Assembly: GCA_014730235.1 (NCBI GenBank)
Contig: WJIO01000096.1
Location: 1-12,185 of the forward strand
Length of the DNA stretch: 12,185 nucleotides
Reading direction: 5' to 3'
Source of the DNA: Candidatus Poribacteria bacterium
Lineage (GTDB): Bacteria; Poribacteria; DTPJ01; WJIO01
The translations under genes were made by a program, and so were the position numbers. The notes beneath the pieces were generated by a model, which searched no databases, was not told where the DNA came from, and saw nothing but the letters and a program-made list of their open reading frames with translations. Position 1 is the first letter of the stretch. Each line of letters starts with the position of its first letter. This document shows, in pieces, positions 6,325 through 12,185 of this stretch.

Positions 6325-8469
6325 CTATTTCCTTTCCACAAATCGTCCTGAATTGTTAGAAATTTTCAGTCTTGTTCCACCCATTTTGCCGCCAGCCCGA
6401 ATGACGGCATCGTATAGTCCGTTGGCCACAGGCTGACCGTATTCATCTTTGCCGTCCCAGTATGCGGCTTTTTCTTTGCTGGAGTAATCGCCAGCCGGTT
6501 GATAGCCAAGATGAAGGGTGCGGACAAGAGGACCATCGAATTTCAACCATTCGTAAATCTCTATAGTAACTTCAGCACCTTCTGATAAGCTGTAAGGAAT
6601 GCGGGTATCAGGGCCGGCTTTACGGGTCAGGGTTGGGTTAAAGGCTTTGAAGCCATATGGTTTGTCGGATTCGGCGTAGCCGATCCTGTTGGTGGTAAAA
6701 TAATCATAGCCGCTGTACCACATCCTGTATTTTTTGCCGTCAAATATTACGGCTGGCTTTTCCTGTACTCCCAGGTAATCCCATGATTCTTCATCGCCGG
6801 CTTGTAAAGCGATGATTGGCTGTTGAGTCCAGGTCATGCCGTCGGGACTGGTGGCAAAAACCAGTTTTGAGGCCGGGTATATTGTTGGATCTGATATGGG
6901 ATACCACATTATATATTCCACACCATTGAAGATGACATGAGGAGTTCCGTTGCCGTATTTCCCAGTCTGCCTTAAGACAGGATTGTCAGAATATGGCGTC
7001 CAGCTAATGCCATCACGACTGAAGGCCAGACTTATCTGACTTGCCCTCTTGCCTTTATTTTCTACTATTTCGTAATACCACATTTTATATTCGCCGCTGT
7101 CCCGAAGCACAGAGCATCCAATAATGTGTTTGTTATTCCAACCACCGTCTTCTCCGGATTTCATCACCGGGTTTCCCGAATATTTAGTCCAGTTAATACC
7201 ATCATGACTGAAAGCATATCCTAAATTGCAGGATGGCAGTCCCACATACCACAGATGGTATTGATTTCTATCCCGGAGAACATGGAAATAAAAGACACCC
7301 TTTTCATCCCATGAACCTTCAGGCCCATTTTCTAATACCGGGTTATTGTAATATTTATGCCAGTGGACACCGTCAGAACTTACAGCATAACCAACTCGGT
7401 ATCTGGATTCTGAGCCAAGGGCATAATTAGCTGCCCTGTACCACATTTTGAATTCTCTCCCATCAAATATTACATTGGGAGAAGAATGATCGTGGGAATC
7501 CCATCCCCCCAGAACACCAGCAGGCATGACCGGGTTAATAGGTTCTCCTTTGACTTCAGTCTGAGATAGGGTGTTGTAGTATGAATCGTAAAGCAAAACT
7601 TCAGTTTTAATGCTTCCGGTTTTATCCCGGCCCTGAGCAGTTCCCAACATGGTGTTTTTCGGTACATCCAGCACATCCACAGGTATCTCCCCAACTTCCG
7701 GTATTTTTATACTGGAATCCAGAGGTTGACCAAAAGGTTTAAATTCTAATTCCACCAGGTGGGGATTTGAATACAATCCAATGACGGCCAGGATGATGGC
7801 TGTGACAGAAGATAATCCCAGAGCTATTTTGGGCTTATCCAGAGATGGTTTTACCTTTATATTCTTAACTGTATCCAGAACTCTGAAGGTAAATCCAGCC
7901 TGTAACCTCTGGGATTCAAACTCTGTTTTTATATTGGATAAAATTTCCTCACGAAGTATTTCCCTGGCCTTAATGAGCCTTTTTCTGATGGCTGAGGGGG
8001 ATACTCCCACGAAATTTGCTATTTCTTCGCTGGTCATACCTCCCAGGTAATGCAGTGTAATTGCCTGCCTGTATATTTCCGGTAATATTTCAACCATATC
8101 CCGGATTTCATAATCGACCATTTGCTGATTATGAAATTCTATAGAATTTTCCTGTAAATCCTTGGATGATTTATCTTCGATATATTCATAGTCCGGTCGC
8201 CTGGAATGGCTACGTAGCCAATTGAGGCACATTCTGGTAGTTATACGATACAACCATGAAGCAAAACTATCCCAGCGTTTAAGAGTATGAAGTTTTTTGA
8301 AAGCCTGTATAAAAACTTCCTGGGCTATATCTTCTGCATCGTGAAAATTATTAAGCCTATCATAAGCCAGAGCGTATACACTTTCTCTATATTTATCCAC
8401 CAGAAAGCCAAAGGCAGACTTGTCACCATTAAGACTTTTATAGATAAAATATCCGTCTTCAGTTCGCAC
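6325..8469 (-). CDS. ECF sigma factor fused to a transmembrane helix, five-bladed beta-propeller and FlgD-like domain
   Basis: This 714-aa protein begins as an ECF sigma factor. Region 2 is at about 14-85 (FHDAEDIAQEVF; DSFASWLYRITTRMCLNW) and region 4 at about 122-176, with the helix-turn-helix MTSEEIANFVGVSPSAIRKR. A linker (185-205) leads to one membrane helix at about 214-233. The rest should lie outside the cytoplasm. It is a five-bladed propeller at about 315-600, marked by MWY/LWY at 342, 407, 463, 521 and 583 with repeated SxDGxxW..Y..NPV segments. That pattern resembles the GH43/GH32-type propeller superfamily. A FlgD-like Ig domain follows (about 608-705; YWDGKDEYGQPVANGLY). The likely role is a membrane-tethered sigma factor with its own sensor, perhaps for glycans; release by proteolysis is inference. 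The start is GTG 8469 with CAGGAG 6 nt upstream. No separate anti-sigma gene is visible. Confidence 0.85.
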   Translation of the reverse strand: MRTEDGYFIYKSLNGDKSAFGFLVDKYRESVYALAYDRLNNFHDAEDIAQEVFIQAFKKLHTLKRWDSFASWLYRITTRMCLNWLRSHSRRPDYEYIEDKSSKDLQENSIEFHNQQMVDYEIRDMVEILPEIYRQAITLHYLGGMTSEEIANFVGVSPSAIRKRLIKAREILREEILSNIKTEFESQRLQAGFTFRVLDTVKNIKVKPSLDKPKIALGLSSVTAIILAVIGLYSNPHLVELEFKPFGQPLDSSIKIPEVGEIPVDVLDVPKNTMLGTAQGRDKTGSIKTEVLLYDSYYNTLSQTEVKGEPINPVMPAGVLGGWDSHDHSSPNVIFDGREFKMWYRAANYALGSESRYRVGYAVSSDGVHWHKYYNNPVLENGPEGSWDEKGVFYFHVLRDRNQYHLWYVGLPSCNLGYAFSHDGINWTKYSGNPVMKSGEDGGWNNKHIIGCSVLRDSGEYKMWYYEIVENKGKRASQISLAFSRDGISWTPYSDNPVLRQTGKYGNGTPHVIFNGVEYIMWYPISDPTIYPASKLVFATSPDGMTWTQQPIIALQAGDEESWDYLGVQEKPAVIFDGKKYRMWYSGYDYFTTNRIGYAESDKPYGFKAFNPTLTRKAGPDTRIPYSLSEGAEVTIEIYEWLKFDGPLVRTLHLGYQPAGDYSSKEKAAYWDGKDEYGQPVANGLYDAVIRAGGKMGGTRLKISNNSGRFVERK

Positions 8470-8475
8470 TGTAAA

Positions 8476-8481
8476 CTCCTG
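8476..8481 (-). promoter_or_regulatory. Shine-Dalgarno CAGGAG supporting a GTG start
   Basis: CAGGAG lies 6 nt before GTG 8469. The encoded N-terminus MRTEDGYFIY aligns directly with MRTDDGGIIQ of the divergent sigma factor, which starts with ATG. This confirms the start. Confidence 0.75.
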
Positions 8482-8533
8482 ATGTTTAAATTCCTTTGTA
8501 TATAAGACACCGTAAAACTGAAAATAGTGAACT

Positions 8534-8858
8534 GAGTTTTATTTTTTTTGTTTTTTGGCTTGAGGATTCTGCTGAATCCATTAAGCATTATATCATTAGG
8601 GTAGACAATATTGCTGGATAATACTGTAGAATCCATCATCAAGGTGTCTCCTTTAATAATGCCGGACTTACGGAGAAACTCAAAGACTTCTGTCTCAATA
8701 ATGGCTATGCCTTCTTTACCTAAACGCTGTCTGAAGCGACATAAATAACTGGGATTCACAAAGTCAGATTTAATCATTGATGTGCTTCCTGTGGTTTTGG
8801 TATTATTTGAGATAACTGAAATATTCATCTCTATAATAACACTATTTATAGGAATCAC
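8534..8858 (-). pseudogene. DDE transposase fragment (IS5/ISNCY-like), truncated beside the sigma gene
   Basis: From GTG 8858 about 108 codons read as a transposase part. FRQRLGKEGIAIIETEVFEF is followed by GDTLMMDSTVLSSNIVYPND, the pattern around the first catalytic Asp of several DDE transposases (DSTVV.SNI.YP.D). The likeness ends around 8534 after a Lys-rich stretch. The open frame continues into the antisense of the sigma gene, but that part has no transposase character. An in-frame TGA lies just upstream of 8858. Both ends of the enzyme are missing, so it is inactive. Its break point is only about 65 bp upstream of the sigma start, so it has probably replaced or reshaped that gene's promoter region. 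Confidence 0.65.
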
Positions 8859-8871
8859 TATACCAAAAACA

Positions 8872-8895
8872 CAAAATCAGTGGACACGTAATTAG
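8872..8895 (+). repeat. Direct repeat, copy 1 (AAAATCAGTGGACACGTAATTAG)
   Basis: This copy agrees with 8952-8974 (AAAATCAGTGGATACTAATTAG) except for one substitution and a 1-base gap. The CAGTGGACAC core, read on the other strand as GTGTCCACTG, resembles IS3/IS481-type element ends. The pair may be relic element ends or operator sites between the two divergent sigma genes. Confidence 0.5.
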
Positions 8896-8951
8896 CTTTT
8901 CAAAGAACCTGGTAAATCAACCTGGTGCTTATCCTGACAAACTGCCTAATC

Positions 8952-8974
8952 GAAAATCAGTGGATACTAATTAG
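8952..8974 (+). repeat. Direct repeat, copy 2 (AAAATCAGTGGATACTAATTAG)
   Basis: This is the second copy of the repeat at 8872-8895, 80 bp away on the same strand. It lies about 130 bp upstream of the plus-strand sigma gene. The intergenic stretch 8859-9106 is otherwise AT-rich, and no promoter could be assigned with confidence. Confidence 0.5.
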
Positions 8975-9069
8975 TCAAGATTATAATATGATAAAGCTAA
9001 TTTAATAAACACCACACACATTTATCTACTACTTCAGAGAAATTTTTTAAAATTCCTGTCACAAATTAG

Positions 9070-9116
9070 CCGTTCGCGGGAACTAATAAGGGAAAGGAGT
9101 TAAAATATGCGAACGG
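9070..9116 (+). promoter_or_regulatory. Possible start-sequestering hairpin at the sigma-Kelch gene
   Basis: CCGTTCGC (9070-9077) is perfectly complementary to GCGAACGG (9109-9116), which begins at the G of the ATG. Pairing would enclose the Shine-Dalgarno AAAGGAG (9093-9099) in the loop and cover the first codons. It could reduce translation if the transcript starts upstream of 9070. An 8-bp stem with a 31-nt loop is modest evidence. Confidence 0.35.
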
Positions 9117-10897
9117 ATGATGGTGGAATAATACAGGATTGCCTCAACGGAAAACCGATTGCATTTGGGATCCTGGTGGATAAATACAAAACCGGAATAT
9201 ATGCTTTTGTATACAACGAACTTGGTAATTTCCACGATGCACAGGATGTGACCCAGGAAGTTTTCCTTCAGGCTTACTGCGGTCTGTGTAATTTGAGACG
9301 ATGGGAGAGCTTTTCCTTCTGGCTTTATCGAATAGCCCTTAATCTCTGCAAGAAATGGCGAAGAACCCAATCAAGGCGTCCTGATAAAGCTTTTATAGAA
9401 GATCATGATCCTGAAATGCGCGATTCTTCGCTTTCAGACTACCATCAGGAAAATCTAAATGAATCCCTCCAGGAATCGCTGGATTCACTACCCAAAGTTT
9501 ACCGGGAAGTGCTAATGCTCTACTACTTTGGCGGCATGAGCACTAGGGATATTGCCAGGGCAATCGGCATATCACCTGCGGCAGTCAGAAAGCGCATGAG
9601 CAGAGCGCGAGCGCAATTAAGGGTAGAAATGATTCCGGTGATGACTACAGCCTTTGATGGACAAAGATTGCAGGCCGATTTTACATTCCGTGTTGTGGAA
9701 GCTATCAAAGGCATAAAGATTCATCCCATGCCCCGAAATGCAGGGCTTCCCTGGGGCATGTCAATCGCTATTGGCATTGTTATCGCCGTCCTGGGGCTGA
9801 ACCCCCGCCTGAATATATTCAGCGATGTTTCTTTTTCCCATGAATCTCCCAGGTTGATAGAGTCGAAGGTATTAAAAACCGGGGAGATTCCTACAGAAAT
9901 AATTAATCTATCCGAAACATCAGTCATTTCCAGCAAACAAGGGAATAAGAATAATACAAGATCACAGCAAAATCTACAGAATGACCTCTCATGGGAAACT
10001 CATGATAAAATAGGGAAATGGGCTAAAAAAAGCGATATGCCCACTCCCCGAAGTGCCCTGGCAGCTAGTCTAGTGAGAGATAAGATATATGTTGTCGGCG
10101 GTATTTCTGTGAGTTCTGAATATATTCCGATTCAGGCTTTTCCCGCAGTAGAAGAATACAATCCATCTACAAATTCATGGATCAAAAGGGCTGACATGCC
10201 AACTACAAGAGCCGCCCTATCCACCAGCGTAGTAAACAATAAAATATATGCTATAGGAGGAGCTATTGGAGAACCTATGATAGCTCTTTCTTCAGTGGAG
10301 GAATATGACCCTGAAAGGGATGTCTGGACTAAAAAAGCTGATATGCACACTAAAAGGTGGATTCTGACTACCTGCGTGGTAAACGATAAAATCTATGCAA
10401 TAGGTGGGCATGTCTTAGGTGGCGGACAATATGCCACAGTGGAAGAGTATGATCCTGAGACGGATACCTGGACTAAAAAAGCTGACATGCCTACGCCAAG
10501 AGAGAACTTCTCAGCCAGTGTAGTAAATGGCAAAATTTATGCTATCGGTGGCTGGAATGACACTGATAAGACCCTTTCTGTAGTGGAAGAATATGACCCG
10601 AAAACGAACACCTGGGTGAAGAAAGCTGATATGCCTGATATCAGATGGGGTCATGGTACCTGCGTTCTGGATGACAGGATATACGTTATTGGCGGAGGCA
10701 ATGGATCCGGGATGCGTTATTCCAATGCACTGGAATATAATCCGTCTACAGATAAATGGAAGGAGAGTTTTCGTATCCACACTCCAGCGGTACAGTTAGC
10801 TACAAGTGCGTTTAATGGAAAAATCTATGCAATCGGTGGCTATAATGGCGAGAAAGCTCTCGGAACAGTAGAGGAATATTCTATTCACGATAGATAA
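9107..10897 (+). CDS. ECF sigma factor fused to a transmembrane helix and a six-repeat Kelch beta-propeller
   Basis: This 596-aa protein has an ECF sigma N-terminus. Region 2 is at about 14-85 (FHDAQDVTQEVFLQAY; ESFSFWLYRIALNLCKKW) and region 4 at about 122-176 (MSTRDIARAIGISPAAVRKR). A linker (FDGQRLQADFTFRV, 183-196) leads to one membrane helix at about 214-231. After a polar stretch come six Kelch repeats with KIYxxGG cores at residues 326, 379, 428, 476, 524 and 572, enough for a closed six-bladed propeller outside the membrane. Kelch propellers bind proteins or sugars, so a tethered sigma factor with a built-in sensor is inferred. ATG 9107 follows AAAGGAG. It is closest to the divergent sigma-propeller protein over the first 205 residues. 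The secreted Kelch gene follows after 15 bp, surely in the same operon. No separate anti-sigma gene is present. Confidence 0.87.
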   Translation: MRTDDGGIIQDCLNGKPIAFGILVDKYKTGIYAFVYNELGNFHDAQDVTQEVFLQAYCGLCNLRRWESFSFWLYRIALNLCKKWRRTQSRRPDKAFIEDHDPEMRDSSLSDYHQENLNESLQESLDSLPKVYREVLMLYYFGGMSTRDIARAIGISPAAVRKRMSRARAQLRVEMIPVMTTAFDGQRLQADFTFRVVEAIKGIKIHPMPRNAGLPWGMSIAIGIVIAVLGLNPRLNIFSDVSFSHESPRLIESKVLKTGEIPTEIINLSETSVISSKQGNKNNTRSQQNLQNDLSWETHDKIGKWAKKSDMPTPRSALAASLVRDKIYVVGGISVSSEYIPIQAFPAVEEYNPSTNSWIKRADMPTTRAALSTSVVNNKIYAIGGAIGEPMIALSSVEEYDPERDVWTKKADMHTKRWILTTCVVNDKIYAIGGHVLGGGQYATVEEYDPETDTWTKKADMPTPRENFSASVVNGKIYAIGGWNDTDKTLSVVEEYDPKTNTWVKKADMPDIRWGHGTCVLDDRIYVIGGGNGSGMRYSNALEYNPSTDKWKESFRIHTPAVQLATSAFNGKIYAIGGYNGEKALGTVEEYSIHDR

Positions 10898-10912
10898 GAA
10901 GGCGGTTTCAAT

Positions 10913-11908
10913 ATGAAAAACTATTCTATTTATGTAATAATACTAATAGGGTTCCATAGTTTATTTTCGGCCAGTTACGCGGATGAAGGAAAATGGGTAA
11001 AAAAAGCTGACATGCCTACTGCAAGATGGATTCTATCTACCAGTGTGGTAGAGAATAAAATCTATGCTATTGGAGGGCATAAAGAAGGTAATATAACACT
11101 ATCGAAATTAGAAGTATACGACCCAGAAACAGATTTGTGGGAAAAAAAAGCTGATATGCCTGTTGCTAGAGAGAACTTCTCCACCAGCGCAGTAAATGGC
11201 AAAATCTATGTTATTGGTGGATGGAATCCGATTAATAATACCTTATTTAGGGTAGACGAATATGATCCCAAAACAGAAACATGGACAAAAAAAGCTGATA
11301 TGCCTATCGCCAATTGGGGTTTCTCCAGCACTGAGCTTAATGGAAAGATATATGTCGTTGGCGGCGGAACAAATTCTTCGGGAGTATATGAGTATGACCC
11401 CGCCAGAGACAAGTGGATAGTAAAAGCTAATATGCCTACAGGAAGATGCCACGTGTCTATCAGTGCTGTCCATGGTAAAATCTATGCTATTGGAGGGTAT
11501 ATAGGCAATACTTTTTATCCCACGGTGGAAGAATATGATCCTGAAATTGACAAATGGAATAAAAAAGCAGATATGTCATTTCCGAGAGCTGGTTTATCTA
11601 CTGAAGCAATCAATGGAAAGATTTATGCTATCGGTGGTTATACGTTGAATCCTTGGGCGGTGTTTTCGATAGTAGAGGAATATAATCCCGAGACAGACAC
11701 CTGGAAAAGAAAAGCCGATATGCCTACGGCAAGAGGTACTTTATCTACCAGTATAGCCAATGGAAAGATTTACGCTATCGGTGGAGCTACAGCAGGTCTA
11801 AATGCTCTCACAACAATAGAAGAATACGAAACTGGATTTGAAGAAAAAAGCGTAGATTCGAAAGGCAAATTTGCCACTTTCTGGGGTAAGTTAAAAGTGA
11901 AGAATTGA
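10913..11908 (+). CDS. Secreted six-repeat Kelch protein with Trp-containing C-terminal tail
   Basis: This 331-aa exported protein has a signal peptide at 1-23 (hydrophobic 5-20, cut near SYA). Six Kelch repeats follow, with KIYxxGG cores at residues 49, 97, 145, 189, 236 and 284 and connecting segments of the EEYDPETDTWxKKADMPTAR type. Together they should close a six-bladed propeller. Blades 1-4 match blades 3-6 of the upstream sigma ectodomain in order, and blades 5-6 match its blades 1-2. This suggests a duplicated, circularly permuted copy. The tail 313-331 (SVDSKGKFATFWGKLKVKN) matches the tails of the 368-aa esterase and the 229-aa protein. ATG 10913 follows AGAAGGCGG and lies 15 bp after the sigma gene, so the two are co-transcribed. 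It could be a partner, competitor or structural relative of the sigma sensor; none of these is shown. Confidence 0.87.
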   Translation: MKNYSIYVIILIGFHSLFSASYADEGKWVKKADMPTARWILSTSVVENKIYAIGGHKEGNITLSKLEVYDPETDLWEKKADMPVARENFSTSAVNGKIYVIGGWNPINNTLFRVDEYDPKTETWTKKADMPIANWGFSSTELNGKIYVVGGGTNSSGVYEYDPARDKWIVKANMPTGRCHVSISAVHGKIYAIGGYIGNTFYPTVEEYDPEIDKWNKKADMSFPRAGLSTEAINGKIYAIGGYTLNPWAVFSIVEEYNPETDTWKRKADMPTARGTLSTSIANGKIYAIGGATAGLNALTTIEEYETGFEEKSVDSKGKFATFWGKLKVKN

Positions 11909-12020
11909 GTGACCTGAGTTTAGGTAAGAGACAATTGCAAACCGGGGATCAACTTTCTTGATCTGATGAAATTATAGGGGTAACAGAACTATAGATGCTA
12001 TAAGCCTTCTTCATCGAATC

Positions 12021-12050
12021 GGGAAATGGCATAGAGCTATTATATTTCCC
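12021..12050. repeat. Stem-loop between convergent genes (GGGAAAT / ATTTCCC)
   Basis: GGGAAAT (12021-12027) pairs with ATTTCCC (12044-12050), with a small inner ATAG/CTAT pairing. It lies in the 181-bp gap between the plus-strand Kelch gene and the minus-strand partial gene, where a bidirectional transcript end is expected. No T-tract follows on either strand. A second short hairpin (GATCAA-CTTTC-TTGATC) lies near 11948-11964. Nothing else was recognised in this gap. Confidence 0.3.
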
Positions 12051-12089
12051 TTGTGGTAGGTAATACCAATTTAAATAAATAAGGGATTA

Positions 12090-12185
12090 TTATTCTTTTC
12101 CCTGAATTTGCTTAATAACCCAAGGATATGCACACAATTCCCTGACTTTTTCTGCGTCATGGAAATACTCCTCCAGGGCTTCTGA
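12090..12185 (-). CDS. 3' end of an unrecognised protein gene (partial)
   Basis: The minus-strand frame is open from the window edge to TAA at 12090-12092, followed at once by a second TAA. The 31 residues (ending in AYPWVIKQIQGKE) are balanced in charge and look like a helical protein tail, but no family is recognised. A double stop and an open frame to the edge make a real gene likely. It converges with the secreted Kelch gene. Confidence 0.5.
   Translation of the reverse strand, partial: SEALEEYFHDAEKVRELCAYPWVIKQIQGKE

Noticed and set aside
8325-8533. Continuation of the transposase fragment's frame into the sigma gene
   Set aside because: The transposase likeness ends near 8534; the rest is antisense to conserved sigma-70 sequence and looks like a chance open frame.
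9072-9083. GTTC-GCGG-GAAC palindrome containing GGAAC, as an ECF-type -35 box or operator
   Set aside because: It lies only 10 bp before the ribosome site, leaving no room for a -10 element and leader. The 4-bp arms are too short to claim an operator.
10082-11823. Regular DNA repeat of about 144-150 bp as a possible CRISPR or satellite array
   Set aside because: The periodicity comes from Kelch repeats in two open reading frames; units diverge at synonymous sites and there are no spacers.
11849-11908. Trp tail as an LPXTG, PEP-CTERM or type IX sorting signal
   Set aside because: There is no LPXTG or PEP motif, no hydrophobic helix with a basic end, and no 70-100 residue Ig-like domain as those systems require.
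11948-11964. GATCAA-CTTTC-TTGATC hairpin as the terminator of the Kelch operon
   Set aside because: The stem is 6 bp and AT-rich, with no following T-run, so it is too weak to call.

Overview
This 12.2 kb window looks like accessory DNA from an uncultured bacterium, most plausibly Candidatus Poribacteria or a close FCB-like relative. The reasons are C-terminal FlgD-like domains with a PNPFNPETWIPYQL-type motif, ECF sigma factors fused through a membrane helix to beta-propeller ectodomains, secreted Kelch and esterase proteins, and many decayed insertion sequences. The taxonomic call is an inference from protein style. No rRNA, tRNA or CRISPR array was found.

Layout. Positions 1-790 are a graveyard of transposase ends: an IS3-type OrfB tail with its probable right end, a second degenerate IS3-like tail, and the C-terminal half of an IS4-like transposase on the minus strand. 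Positions 789-8469 are a minus-strand block of exported proteins: a 368-aa esterase, a decayed Kelch gene, a 962-aa double-SnoaL/esterase/FlgD-like protein and a 229-aa concanavalin-like protein. Farthest upstream in that block is an ECF sigma factor fused to a transmembrane helix, a five-bladed beta-propeller and a FlgD-like domain. A transposase fragment (8534-8858) and a 250-bp gap with a direct repeat separate this block from a divergent plus-strand pair. That pair is a second ECF sigma factor fused to a membrane helix and a six-repeat Kelch propeller (9107-10897), followed 15 bp later by a secreted six-repeat Kelch protein (10913-11908). The last 96 bases hold the 3' end of an unrecognised minus-strand gene.

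How it may work together (inference). Each divergent unit starts with a sigma factor that should be tethered to the membrane and carry its own sensor domain outside. Neighbouring genes encode exported proteins with the same kinds of module. The two sigma proteins share a conserved stretch between the DNA-binding part and the membrane helix. The secreted Kelch protein looks like a copy of the neighbouring sigma ectodomain, circularly permuted by two blades. Three otherwise unrelated exported proteins (esterase, concanavalin-like, Kelch) end in the same short Trp-containing tail, S-[IV]-D-x-x-[GN]-K-[LIF]-A-x-x-W-[GA]-x-[VIL]-K. Two others end in a FlgD-like domain. This suggests two alternative C-terminal export or anchoring tags. 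The tail and the membrane-sigma/Kelch pair are the best candidates for undescribed biology here.
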